From Lycorma delicatula (taxonomy: Eukaryota > Arthropoda > Insecta > Hemiptera > Fulgoridae): a stretch of DNA of 64,000 nucleotides. The DNA lies in NCBI RefSeq assembly GCF_047948215.1, contig NC_134460.1, positions 16,942,501 through 17,006,500 of the forward strand, written 5' to 3'. The notes beneath the pieces were generated by a model, which saw nothing but the letters and a program-made list of their open reading frames with translations, was not told the DNA's origin and ran no database searches. This document shows, piece by piece, positions 50,301 through 54,459 of the stretch (the first letter of the stretch is position 1; each line of letters starts with the position of its first letter). Made by a program: the position numbers and the translations under genes.

Positions 50301-51632
50301 CGGCTAGGTTAAGCGGCTAGGTTTTGTTTCACTTTATTTGGAAGTTTTGTACAGATGGAAATCTTTTTATAAATTAAACTTTTAAAAATAACACTACCAG
50401 ATAAGTCTCAGAAAGCAGTACGAAAACAGAGATTCCTTTGGAAGGAAAAGAAACAGAAAAAATCTTCTAATTCAGTCATTCACACCCGAAGTGGTGCGGA
50501 AGATAGTCATTTGGAGTTTCACTTTCGCGTGATTAACAAATGTCAAAGTACTTCGTACGATAGTACCCAAACGCTCCTGCGGAACCGTAAAATATTTATA
50601 GGTTCATTATAGTATATAACATTACATATGTTACATGTAATGTAACGAATTATATAAAAGTTAAGTAAAAAAACTTAAACGATATAGAATAAAATAGGGA
50701 GCTATTTTACAAATAAGCAACTCTAATTATTTTTGAGAAGATCCGTTTATTTTATCTATTTTCATACGTAAGTAATAAAATATTAAACGAGTAAAGAAAA
50801 TGTCGCACGTTTGGCCAATACGTCCAGATTCGCAAGAGAGGGTAAATAACGTGAAATAATATTCGAGATAAAAAAGAAAACGCCAAATTAAAAGGAAAAG
50901 AAAGAGCGTATAAGGACCGCGCCATAATACGCCTTGCCAAAGTATTACATAACTCATATCACACCATACTACCGGCTAAACTAAGATCAAGGTCAGATAA
51001 GTGTCGCCGTTGTCACTCGGTACCGTTTACTCGAGAAAGAAATTCCCAACCGTTACTTATTTATCCGAGCCCAACAAATTAAAAATAAATATACGAAAAT
51101 TTATAATTGGTTTTTCTACTTTTTATTCTATTAAAAAAAATAGCGGAAAAGTAACCGAAGGTAAAATAAAAACTATAAAAAAGGTATTAAATCGTTATTT
51201 TATGTTACCGGATAAAACTATTAGCCGCTAAAAATATAAATTGTAACAGGAAACATTTAAAACGTGATGTCTTACGGCTACTTGGTATCTATTATAAATA
51301 TTATTATTTAATAAAATTATATCAGTCAAGATCTTAAGTATCAAGGCTGTTCGGCTTAAACGGCTGATCTAAGAATATTAAAAAAAAGCAAGCATCCTAT
51401 TATCACGAAGATAACAGAAATATTTTACGGTATACAGTAACAAAATAGTACACGAAAAAACAAAAATATAAATTAATTGTACCGGTAAAAATATTAATCG
51501 TATATAATATTTGATATAGTTCTTCATCGGCCTAAATCAAATAAAATCCGATTAAATAAACGAACAAAAAAGTTTCATACAATTACTCACAGAAAAAATA
51601 GCAAAAATAACAATTAAAATAGTAAAAATCAT
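3753..51632 (-). CDS. cue: cueball orthologue, whole spliced gene (eight exons)
   Basis: Joining eight minus-strand exons gives about 615 codons: signal peptide, YWTD propeller blades (about residues 16-290), EGF-like modules (about 319-425), a transmembrane helix (about 507-531) and a basic, Cys-containing cytoplasmic tail ending in DDLY. This order and length match insect Cueball, an LDL-receptor-related single-pass membrane protein known in Drosophila to be needed for spermatogenesis and oogenesis. All seven introns obey GT-AG and their phases agree, except that the EGF exon carries two stops and one missing base. Introns run from about 2.0 to 17.5 kb and are packed with mobile-element remains. 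Orthology rests on domain order, length and the tail, not on a search. As written, the reading frame would stop at residue 318, before the membrane helix, unless the lesions are sequencing errors or are read through. Confidence 0.8.
4440..4730 (+). pseudogene. RTE-like retrotransposon C-terminal remnant
   Basis: The fragmentary frame includes LHGSESWVV followed by KERIEAFEI, the same landmarks (LYGSETW ... RLEAFEM) seen in the better RTE copies at 37.1 and 49.0 kb. Stops and shifts are frequent. It is an old 5'-truncated insertion within the last cueball intron. Confidence 0.5.
5185..5660 (+). pseudogene. DDE transposase N-terminal remnant
   Basis: Frames read [14 protein letters not shown] then [14 protein letters not shown], a helix-turn-helix like those opening an abundant class of insect Tc1/IS630-type transposases, and later a [17 protein letters not shown] segment corresponding to the second helical domain. 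Several stops interrupt it and the catalytic DDE part is not evident. Confidence 0.5.
5861..5921. repeat. (TA)n microsatellite, about 61 bp
   Basis: Uninterrupted TA dinucleotides, immediately beside the hairpin element at 5932-6098. Confidence 0.95.
5932..6098. mobile_element. foldback/MITE-like hairpin
   Basis: Two imperfect inverted arms of about 65 bp (5932-6002 and 6032-6098) surround a short loop; the core TCTGAAATTAAGCTTTCTA is present on both strands. The loop carries a partial third copy of the arm (ACTTAATTTCAGAT). No ORF. Most simply a MITE. Confidence 0.7.
6540..8055 (+). pseudogene. old RTE-like reverse transcriptase remnant
   Basis: Translated frames retain RT landmarks in order: KAVGIDSI (finger domain), an IYN-type segment with following FL motif, a DAIRLLR plus VEKYLE segment, and near 7750-8050 the RTE tail pattern (AFKMWAW...RR). 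Stops and frameshifts are dense, so this is an ancient copy distinct from the young family at 37.1/49.0/57.3 kb. Confidence 0.55.
6577..6655. repeat. 18-bp tandem repeat
   Basis: The unit TTAAAAGGTAACAGGTAC occurs about three times, the first copy being slightly altered. Confidence 0.8.
10381..10484. repeat. 52-bp tandem duplication
   Basis: Copies 10381-10432 and 10433-10484 are nearly identical (one visible difference, ACTAATATC against ACTAAAATC), so the duplication is recent. Confidence 0.9.
10754..10800. repeat. short perfect-type hairpin
   Basis: ATATTTATTACTATAATGAAC is followed after a few bases by its near-perfect reverse complement. Confidence 0.7.
10978..11410. repeat. dispersed repeat, CpG-decayed copy
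   Basis: This segment is colinear with 56414-56740 (shared blocks TTTAGTACTTTTTAAC, TAATATCTCGGCAA, ATCAGGTACACTCTTGATC against ATCGGGTACGCTCTTGATC). Many CpG positions of the other copy appear here as TG or CA. A third partial copy lies at 46065-46160. No ORF is conserved, so the family is probably non-coding. Confidence 0.75.
11513..11880. mobile_element. long imperfect palindrome (MITE)
   Basis: The first half reads inward CACCACTCTTAAATTAAATGC and the second half outward GCGTTTAATTTAAGTGGTG; inner blocks such as AATTTGACGTTTTCGCCAATTTTTT and its mirror pair as well. The fold covers nearly the whole 368 bp with a small loop near 11690-11710. It contains no ORF and is inserted beside the dispersed repeat ending at 11410. 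Confidence 0.8.
12640..13590 (+). pseudogene. mariner-like transposase pseudogene
   Basis: Fragments in order include IKFCFKLGRKV (N-terminal helix), DEIWLHHF (the first catalytic Asp motif of mariner transposases), and a C-terminal [12 protein letters not shown] segment. Multiple stops and shifts disrupt it. The right edge near 13575-13600 (TTGAACACCCTTCAATATA) resembles a mariner terminal repeat. Confidence 0.65.
14150..14362. mobile_element. hairpin MITE
   Basis: Arms of about 45 bp (from TTACCACCAAGAACAGTAC at about 14199, mirrored by TACTCTTGGTGGTAA ending near 14354) surround a centre with two TGATGATCAG motifs. The left part is homologous to 14575-14680, linking it to the inverted-repeat element that hosts the hAT. 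Confidence 0.75.
14380..14402. repeat. (TA)n microsatellite
   Basis: TA repeat; a second tract lies at 14530-14555. Confidence 0.9.
14585..14871. repeat. left arm of inverted-repeat element split by hAT
   Basis: Read in reverse complement, this arm matches 18316-18540: shared blocks include AATCATCAGTTGATTAAAATT, TTACACATTAAAATAC and the GTGCTGTATTTAG motif. The two arms would form a foldback element if the 3.4-kb hAT between them were removed. Confidence 0.7.
14880..18307 (-). mobile_element. hAT transposon, decayed but nearly full length
   Basis: The element has inverted ends (CAGTGGTGTAC at 14880 and its counterpart GTACACCCCTG ending at 18307) and flanking 8-bp duplications GTGAGTAC (14872-14879) and GTGAGTAT (18308-18315), as expected for hAT. 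Its transposase is on the minus strand and broken into several frames. The internal order is N-terminus near 17660, TTF-type zinc-finger region, DUF4371-like core and C-terminal dimerisation domain. Confidence 0.8.
15633..17662 (-). pseudogene. hAT transposase (ZMYM1/DUF4371-like), broken
   Basis: From the N-terminal side: [14 protein letters not shown] at 17650; [20 protein letters not shown] around 17200, corresponding to the KW-LAYS zinc-finger region of this family; [20 protein letters not shown] and [15 protein letters not shown] at 16356-16721, the DUF4371 core with its CGQGYDGA signature; and [20 protein letters not shown]...GLALLNLYR at 15633-15833, the hATC dimerisation domain. At least five frameshifts or stops separate these blocks, so no active enzyme is made. 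Confidence 0.75.
18316..18540. repeat. right arm of inverted-repeat element
   Basis: Reverse complement of the arm at 14585-14871, extending to about 18530. It includes CAACTGATGATGAG followed by CTTGAAAGCAGTAGCG, which faintly recalls a hammerhead ribozyme core; I do not think the pairing is convincing. Confidence 0.6.
18541..20700. other. AT-rich intron sequence with a diverged duplication
   Basis: The segments 19454-19615 and 19684-19870 are diverged copies of each other (GTTACC.AA.TTTCTTTT.TGGGG ... CTCCC). I see no gene or known element in the rest. Confidence 0.5.
20705..20995 (-). other. coding-like island of unknown nature
   Basis: One minus frame gives [20 protein letters not shown]...[18 protein letters not shown], and after a one-base shift near 20795 a second gives [20 protein letters not shown]. 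The plus strand is also open over the first part. Base composition is less AT-biased than the surroundings. I recognise no family; a degraded transposon or processed pseudogene is likelier than a cueball exon. Confidence 0.3.
21324..21672 (-). CDS. cue: cueball exon 7 (stalk, transmembrane helix, tail)
   Basis: Acceptor ATTATTTTGCAG precedes 21672 and donor GTAAGG follows 21324; 349 nt, phase 2 to 0. It encodes a Ser/Thr/Asn-rich stalk with an N-glycosylation sequon (NNTT), then the helix [20 protein letters not shown], a stop-transfer cluster (RKRPRIKKR) and the tail motif [11 protein letters not shown], which I associate with Cueball cytoplasmic domains. Frame intact. Confidence 0.88.
22010..22300 (+). 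pseudogene. mariner-type transposase N-terminal fragment
   Basis: The frames read [10 protein letters not shown], then [37 protein letters not shown] and [18 protein letters not shown]. This is the helix-turn-helix region of mariner (SETMAR/GVQW-type) transposases, whose typical features are EIHRQL, VRKWC, DVHDE, GRPS and TISEL. One shift lies near 22070. The catalytic part is missing. Confidence 0.7.
23025..23335 (-). pseudogene. mariner-type transposase C-terminal fragment
   Basis: A minus frame contains [18 protein letters not shown] followed by RYFKSDD, matching the third catalytic Asp region (SPDLAPSDFHLF) and what follows it. It lies in the intron just downstream of the EGF exon. Confidence 0.55.
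23722..24229 (-). pseudogene. cue: cueball exon 6 (EGF-like modules), broken
   Basis: Acceptor TTTCTTCCTTAG precedes 24229 and donor GTATAG follows 23722; 508 nt. After an acidic linker there are three EGF-like modules. The second ([11 protein letters not shown]...CKC...C) and third ([11 protein letters not shown]...CNC...C) have complete six-Cys patterns. The first starts at a TGA codon (24152-24154) exactly where Cys 1 is expected, three residues before LLC. A TAG (23840-23842) follows the third module. A CCC run (minus-strand sense of 23754-23756) seems to lack one base: with it, the frame runs on as [11 protein letters not shown] into exon 7 in the correct phase. The exon is clearly recognisable but not translatable as written. 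A sequencing or assembly error cluster, a null allele and true decay are all possible. Confidence 0.8.
24344..24860 (-). pseudogene. mariner-type transposon remnant
   Basis: Read on the minus strand the frames give a [16 protein letters not shown] catalytic segment, then [31 protein letters not shown] and YFEGDKD, the usual end of this transposase family. The left edge GAGGTCTGTTCAGAAAATAA resembles a mariner terminal repeat. Frame breaks are visible. Located in intron 5, about 110 bp from cueball exon 6. Confidence 0.65.
26430..27000 (-). pseudogene. DUF4817/IS630-like transposase remnant
   Basis: The minus-strand translation has DKIQVVQRK near 26900 and ends in [13 protein letters not shown] near 26430, the two landmarks that open the core and close this transposase family. 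The centre is too decayed to read. Confidence 0.5.
28207..28451 (-). CDS. cue: cueball exon 5 (last YWTD blade and linker)
   Basis: Acceptor CTCTTTCAG precedes 28451 and donor GTAAGA follows 28207; 245 nt, phase 1 to 0. It encodes KPVALST...[13 protein letters not shown], the last YWTD-like blade, then a lysine-rich stretch and a conserved-looking YGIVSIS strand before a charged linker toward the EGF modules. Frame intact. Confidence 0.87.
28452..29165. other. AT-rich intron sequence
   Basis: Nothing recognisable apart from a poly-A run near 28580-28600. Confidence 0.4.
29200..29950 (-). pseudogene. MULE (Mutator-like) transposase remnant
   Basis: Successive minus frames read [15 protein letters not shown] near 29900, then further downstream [32 protein letters not shown] and MNLGSRV. 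These correspond to an N-terminal segment and the C-terminal TNN...WHNRF...KHHP...LQKEQ region of the FLYWCH-associated MULE transposases common in insects. The DDE core between them is missing, so this is an internally deleted copy. Confidence 0.6.
29985..30370. other. unrecognised coding-like fragment
   Basis: A plus frame reads [20 protein letters not shown], is broken by one stop, and continues [39 protein letters not shown] and [17 protein letters not shown]. The reverse strand is also open for 63 codons. It may be a processed pseudogene or a transposon piece; I cannot assign it. Confidence 0.3.
31270..32140 (+). pseudogene. DUF4817/IS630-like transposase remnant
   Basis: In order the frames show [16 protein letters not shown] (N-terminal helix), an [13 protein letters not shown] segment, a [20 protein letters not shown] segment, [19 protein letters not shown] (catalytic Asp), [13 protein letters not shown] and ESTINGD. 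This is the complete family order with many stops. An internal duplication repeats TGTGCCTACAAATAAAAC (31420s and 31550s). Confidence 0.7.
32200..32760. repeat. dispersed repeat interrupted by an RTE copy
   Basis: The part at 32210-32345 is homologous to 49670-49810 (CGCCTATTAAATTACATA, TTTCATTAACAACTTCTGAT). The part from about 32500, with CTAATCATTTTTGAGTTATG and CAATACTTCC, continues after the insertion as CAATACTTCCTTTACTTTG at 33021-33060. It is non-coding. Confidence 0.65.
32757..33019 (+). mobile_element. 5'-truncated RTE-like insertion with TSD
   Basis: The 263-bp insertion is the 3' end of the same retrotransposon as at 37.1, 49.0 and 57.3 kb (GGCCACATACTAAGGCATCC ... TGACTGAAGACAAA). 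It is flanked by an 11-bp target duplication ACAATACTTCC (32746-32756 and 33020-33030). The first bases after the left duplication are not element sequence. Confidence 0.85.
33050..33152. repeat. tandem duplication of about 54 bp
   Basis: Two copies of a unit with AATCCATTACAAAATCA and ATGATAATAAATAA. Confidence 0.8.
33608..33725 (-). repeat. reverse fragment of the 38.6-39.6 kb repeat
   Basis: Its reverse complement matches 39065-39165: GGAACGGAG, GTGTAGCGACC and TTCTCCCCTCGGG. It is an isolated GC-rich patch in AT-rich intron. Confidence 0.75.
34035..34705 (+). pseudogene. mariner-type transposase pseudogene
   Basis: A 74-codon frame reads [17 protein letters not shown]; family members usually have [14 protein letters not shown], so the first catalytic Asp is replaced by Asn here. 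Farther on come an FGPLK block, [10 protein letters not shown] and an end TAATTACCGAATGCCCCTC that resembles a mariner terminal repeat. Confidence 0.65.
35221..35414 (-). CDS. cue: cueball exon 4 (YWTD blades)
   Basis: Acceptor AATTTTACAG precedes 35414 and donor GTAAAT follows 35221; 194 nt, phase 2 to 1. It encodes [16 protein letters not shown] and then PLGITVDQ...RVYWTEE, two consecutive LDL-receptor class B (YWTD) blades. Together with exon 3 this is the diagnostic part of the propeller. Frame intact. Confidence 0.9.
35415..37038. other. AT-rich intron sequence
   Basis: No gene or recognisable element; a CAG-type trinucleotide run (ACAGCAGCAGCAGCA) lies near 36437. Confidence 0.4.
37050..37660 (-). 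mobile_element. 5'-truncated RTE-like retrotransposon with TSD
   Basis: A 611-bp minus-strand insertion starts with a poly-T tract and carries the C-terminal part of an RTE-type endonuclease/reverse transcriptase polyprotein: [52 protein letters not shown] and [10 protein letters not shown]. It is flanked by an 11-bp target duplication TTTCTGGGTGT (37039-37049 and 37661-37671). The stop codon is only a few bases from the A tail, so there is almost no 3' UTR. The frame is open throughout, which indicates a recent insertion. Confidence 0.9.
38205..38385 (-). CDS. cue: cueball exon 3 (YWTD blades)
   Basis: Acceptor TTTTATTTTCAG precedes 38385 and donor GTAATT follows 38205; 181 nt, phase 1 to 2. 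It encodes IDLAIDS...KLFWT, a canonical beta-propeller blade, and ends in PYGLAVD, the lead-in to the blade completed by the next exon. No stops. Confidence 0.88.
38616..39625 (+). repeat. tandem units ending GTATCATGTGTAG
   Basis: The motif GTATCATGTG occurs at 38616, 39163, 39268 and 39619, so unit lengths are about 547, 105 and 351 bp. Each unit ends in a GC-rich block (CCGTTAAAG.C.AT.A.G, then TCTCCC.T..GG) and shares internal blocks such as ATTTACATCGGTGGCATC against CATCTGCATCGGTGGCATC. The short unit is an internally deleted version. It looks like the repetitive 3' UTR of a non-LTR element or a small satellite; no ORF. Confidence 0.7.
39970..40600 (+). pseudogene. old RTE-like C-terminal remnant
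   Basis: Frames include [18 protein letters not shown], a [10 protein letters not shown] segment, and [11 protein letters not shown], matching the YLGS ... RLEAFEMW landmarks of RTE elements. Highly decayed. Confidence 0.5.
40630..40725 (-). mobile_element. tRNA-derived SINE fragment
   Basis: On the minus strand an A box (TGGCTCAGATGGTTAGC) is followed by a B box-like GATAGTTCGAGGCTA at the spacing of a tRNA head. Confidence 0.55.
41160..41205 (-). mobile_element. tRNA-like A-box fragment
   Basis: The minus strand reads GTCCGGATAGCACAGTAGGT then AGAGCATTAG, a good 5' tRNA half with an A box. I see no B box or anticodon arm, so it is a SINE head or tRNA relic rather than a gene. Confidence 0.45.
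41721..42840 (-). pseudogene. Helitron Pif1-like helicase, broken and deleted
   Basis: From 42840 one frame runs [33 protein letters not shown] and [11 protein letters not shown] to the Walker A segment [19 protein letters not shown] near 42300, crossing two in-frame stops. Directly afterwards it jumps to [18 protein letters not shown] and the late motifs [13 protein letters not shown] and [11 protein letters not shown]. The middle of the helicase (roughly motifs II-IV) is absent. The usual CSRVG motif reads CSLVG here, so the motif VI arginine is lost as well. Confidence 0.8.
41722..41764. repeat. (TA)n microsatellite abutting Helitron end
   Basis: About 43 bp of TA, 3 bp from the Helitron 3' terminus. 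Confidence 0.95.
41768..43221 (-). mobile_element. internally deleted Helitron
   Basis: On the minus strand the element ends in a GC-rich stem followed by GGAGCTAG, then T in the flank, as Helitrons do (CTRR end, insertion between A and T). The presumed 5' end is the TATATATATAAAAATGTTACG stretch near 43221; its exact base is uncertain. About 350 bp of non-coding sequence come first, then helicase remains. No Rep endonuclease domain is left. Confidence 0.75.
43982..44097 (+). mobile_element. very short RTE-like 3' end
   Basis: About 116 bp, from TTGTTGGGGATGTAGGATG to AATGACTGAAGACA plus an A tail; the same terminal sequence as in the longer copies. I find no clear target duplication. Confidence 0.8.
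44098..45900. other. AT-rich intron sequence with unsupported ORFs
   Basis: Minus-strand frames of 165 codons (44069-44566) and 117 codons (45123-45476) are open, but their composition is that of AT-rich noncoding DNA and I recognise no domain. The first overlaps the RTE tail. Confidence 0.35.
46065..46160. repeat. third partial copy of dispersed repeat
   Basis: CATCAGGTACACACTTGATC followed by a GATCACGGTTATT block parallels 11265-11300 and 56570-56600. Confidence 0.5.
46190..46610 (+). pseudogene. mariner-type transposase C-terminal remnant
   Basis: The frame reads [17 protein letters not shown], then [19 protein letters not shown] (third catalytic Asp motif) and [17 protein letters not shown], ending near a GFFEDLF plus KRW segment after a shift. 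This matches the end of mariner-type transposases. Confidence 0.7.
46690..46870. repeat. GC-rich unclassified repeat-like patch
   Basis: A GC-rich block with short inverted motifs (CCCATCGATGGG; GGCTATTAGCG) in AT-rich intron. No ORF or known ends. Confidence 0.35.
46871..47928. other. AT-rich intron sequence with (TA)n tracts
   Basis: Contains (TA)n at 47282-47309 and 47731-47754 and a CAGT repeat (CAGTCAGTCAGTCAG) near 47248. Nothing else recognised. Confidence 0.45.
47929..48141 (-). CDS. cue: cueball exon 2 (start of YWTD propeller)
   Basis: Acceptor ATGTTTCAG precedes 48141 and donor GTAAGT follows 47929; length 213 nt, phase 1 to 1. The translation contains [12 protein letters not shown], then RALAYDS followed by LYFS, which is the first YWTD-like blade with its usual LAYD upstream strand. 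The reading frame is intact. Confidence 0.85.
49031..49650 (+). mobile_element. 5'-truncated RTE-like retrotransposon with TSD
   Basis: A 620-bp plus-strand insertion encodes an open frame of about 192 codons ([20 protein letters not shown] ... [18 protein letters not shown] ... WRAASN) followed by TAA and an A tail. A perfect target duplication ATTCATTGAG flanks it (49021-49030 and 49651-49660). Relative to the 37.1-kb copy it lacks a few codons near LISEGKNC and has a changed last codon. It lies in cueball intron 1. Confidence 0.9.
49670..49815. repeat. dispersed repeat, second copy
   Basis: Homologous to 32210-32345 (GCACGCCTAATAAATTACAT; TTTCATTAATAACTTCTGAT). Confidence 0.65.
49872..50024 (+). 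mobile_element. tRNA-derived SINE with perfect TSD
   Basis: The head contains an A box (TGGCACGAGTGGTACCG) and a B box (GGGTTCGAATCCCGG) at tRNA spacing, followed by a short unrelated body and an A-rich tail. The 15-bp sequence AAGTTACCGTAGTTA is repeated exactly at 49857-49871 and 50025-50039. This is a clean, fairly young insertion that could be transcribed by RNA polymerase III. Confidence 0.88.
50100..50325. repeat. GC-rich unclassified repeat-like patch
   Basis: A GC-rich island with a chance ORF (50106-50288, minus, Arg/Pro-rich) that I do not believe. It is probably a retrotransposon untranslated-region fragment. Confidence 0.35.
50727..50865. repeat. dispersed repeat pair member
   Basis: Matches 52526-52648 in direct orientation (TTATTTTTGAGAA, AAAATGTC.CACGTTTGGC, AATACGT.CAGAT.CGCAA). 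The two copies bracket the proposed cueball first exon. Confidence 0.65.
51587..51632 (-). CDS. cue: cueball exon 1 (signal peptide), tentative
   Basis: An ATG at 51632-51630 opens the hydrophobic run [15 protein letters not shown], a typical short signal peptide. Two splice solutions keep the frame with exon 2. Either the donor is GTAATT after 51587 and joins the first AG (exon 2 from 48141, giving ...FSV-K-LAVAV), or the donor is GTGAGT after 51591 and joins the second AG of the CAGAG acceptor (exon 2 from 48139, giving ...FS-LAVAV). It is the only signal-peptide-like minus-strand ORF with a usable donor that I noticed upstream of exon 2, and it lies in the CpG-rich stretch expected of a promoter region. 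A different, unseen first exon remains possible. Confidence 0.4.
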
Positions 51633-51979
51633 TTTTTATTCTAAAATTCTGAATAACATATCGTTTCATTTTGTAAAGAAGTAATGTTTAGTTTCAGAAG
51701 TTGTTCAACAGTACAAAAAAAAAAACGAACAGCGAATTAATTATTAGTTGTGTATATATATATATACACATATTAAACATATATTACGACTAGATATCTA
51801 AGTCAATTTTCTCCAACATATCTCTTTTCCAGATTCAGGAAATAATCGATTGGTTTTGTTTATTAATCATTAAAAATTAACTCGGTAAGATAATACACAT
51901 AAATGAAAATTTTGAAGATGTCACCAATTAGATATGTTCAGTTAAAAAAAAACCCCACCATTGTGTGTGTGTGTGCACG

Positions 51980-52405
51980 TATACACACGCGTACGCGGTA
52001 TAGTAGACACTACCCCATTCCTACACGGATTCTATTGAAACTTTACAGACCTTTTAATGAGGGTTTAAAAATGTTCTGTGGAAAATTTCAACCTTCTAGG
52101 ATTTATAAAAATGGCGGCTTTCAAATAAAAACATCAATTTCAGACAAAACCACAGTTTTATTCATTACAAAATAGCTGGTGAAAATGATTAAAAACAGAT
52201 AACGTGCAGTTAAACAGCTGGTAAAATTGAATAAAACAATTTAATATTATTATTTATTGACTAATTATTTACAGTTTTTTAATTATTTTAGTTTGATTAT
52301 CATCTACTACAGAACATTTTTAGAACCTTCTTTAGAAGATCTGTAAAATTTCATTAGAATTGGTGCAGGAATGAGGGAGTGGTACTGAATCAAACGTATA
52401 CTTCT
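51980..52405. mobile_element. inverted-repeat (MITE-like) element
   Basis: Terminal arms of about 100 bp, 51980-52082 and 52306-52405, are inverted copies (CCCATTCCTACACGGATTC against its mirror in GGTGCAGGAATGAGGGAG; AAAAATGTTCTGT in both). The centre has no ORF. Confidence 0.7.
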
Positions 52406-52525
52406 TCGTGGGCCACACTACATATACGGTGACTATAAATAAATAAATATATATATATACACACACCAAAAATCCACAAAAAATAACCTACTATTGGAAG
52501 CACTTCATAAACAACTAACTCAAAT

Positions 52526-52648
52526 TATTTTTGAGAATATCAATTTAGTGTATTTATTCTCAACGATATTAAGCATTTACAGAAAATGTCACACGTTTGG
52601 CTAATACGTTCAGATCCGCAAAGAGAGTAAATCGCATAAAATAATACA
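52526..52648. repeat. dispersed repeat pair member
   Basis: Partner of 50727-50865. It is followed at about 52696 by a short (CG)n tract. Confidence 0.65.
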
Positions 52649-53779
52649 ATGAAAAAACCCATATTTATTTTCAGGGATTTGTTTCTCCCTGGTGTTGCGC
52701 GCGCGCGCGCGCACGCACACAATATTTAAATAAAGTAAAAATAAAACTGTTACACATTCTTTAAGCCTGCTAAGGAAAGCTGGTCGCTAGCCGATTATTC
52801 TGTGTACTACTAGATCACACACACATAAACAGGCGAGAAGATGTAATAGGCGTATTGAGGATATTTGGGACAAAAGTTTTTAGTTGCACAAAAATTTTAC
52901 AAAATTTGAACACGATGAAAGTTTATTTTTATCTTGTAATTCGTAGTCCGTCGTATTTTGATGTTTCATTTTTAATATATGTTTTAGTCCAAGTATTAAT
53001 TTATTTAAGTTTGCCTAAGAATTTTTTCTGAGAGTTTTTACTTTATCTTATGTGTATTACAACATATGAAAATATACGAAGCGTTATCATAGAATTTCAT
53101 TTAATCTACTAATTTTTTAAATAACGTACTTCAACTTCTATTTAATGTTCTTATAATACCTCATGAATAATTTTATGTCAAGGAAAAAATATTGATATTT
53201 AAATGCAAAAAAAATTAGCAATAAGACATGTAGTTGTATTATTTTGGATACTTTCGAAATCTTTCGAACTCTAGTCGGTTTTGGTTTTTATGTTAATGAA
53301 AACTATTTTATTTTCTATTTCATATAAAATTTTTCCATTATATTTTCATTTTGAATTAAAATAATTAAAGTTAATTATTTTCTGAACCGCTCTGTATCTA
53401 ATAGTACATTAATAATTAATTCAAGGTAAATTGTTTATTAAGAAAAATTATTAGAAATTATTATATCGTTAAGAAATAAACGAAATTAATCATTCAGATC
53501 GTAATTCTCGACTCCACATACAGTCGATTAAATTTTATATAAAATAAACAAAAAAACCTACACTCCATATTTATTTGGAAGTGCGTGTACACGCACACGT
53601 GAGTACGGCACTTCCTATTTATAAATATTAGAGTAAAAATCCACATTTCGACGCCAATTTTCATATAAGTCAATAAATTTTATTCTTTTATGTTTCAAAA
53701 GTTTGTTTATTTTTGATAATTCTGCCTTTAATCGCATTGATGTCTTGCTTCTGTTTGTGGGCCAACCGCATAAACGAAT

Positions 53780-54455
53780 TTAAACATCATGGCGGGAAAA
53801 GGATTTTGGGACGAGCCACTGCGCAATGCTGGGTGTGCGACACCTTGTTACTTTCATCATGGAATATTTGTTGGTCCTCAAATAAGAGAGTCGGTGAAAC
53901 ATGATGTATTTAACTCGATGTTAAATAATGTAGAAAGTGCAGCTTGGGCTTCATTTAAAGACATTTACAAAAATTTTGTCGGCAAACAAAAATTCAACAA
54001 TTACCACAATATTGTTAATCGACTTCTTACTTCACATCATTGCTTCATTATAATAGTAAATTTCCTTCTTAATTATTAACTTCTGTTTTTTACTTAAAAC
54101 AAAAGAATATTCCATAATAATTTTACTTTAATGTAAAGGGATTTACTTTCTTTTACTTTAAGATAAAGAGAATTATTATTGACCGTTCCATAGGTCTTAA
54201 TTATTAAGAGATATGGGATGTAATACATCTTTGAAGATACATTTCCTCCATTCACATCTGGATTTTTTCCTGGACAACCTCGGAGATGTAAGTAATGAAC
54301 ACAGTGAACGTTTTCACCAAGACAATTAGGTGATGGAAAGTCGTTATAAAGGGAAATGGAATACTAACATGCTAGCCGATTACTGTTGGACATTAATTCA
54401 GGATGTGCCTGATGCTATTTATACAAGAAAAGCATCGGCAAAATTATTCTAACAC
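53780..54455 (+). pseudogene. transposon-derived protein fragment with insertion
   Basis: A plus frame reads FVGPQIRESVKHDVF and KNFVGKQKFNNYHNIVNRLL to about 54030. After about 180 bp of unrelated AT-rich sequence the same family continues as SLKIHFLHSHLDFFPDNLGD, ERFHQD and MLADYCWTLIQDVPDA, up to about 54455. I know this C-terminal pattern (HSHLDFFP ... ERFHQD ... MLADYCW) as that of an abundant, poorly characterised insect repeat protein. The intervening block is a later insertion with AATTATTAA motifs at both ends. Confidence 0.6.
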
Positions 54456-54459
54456 AGGT

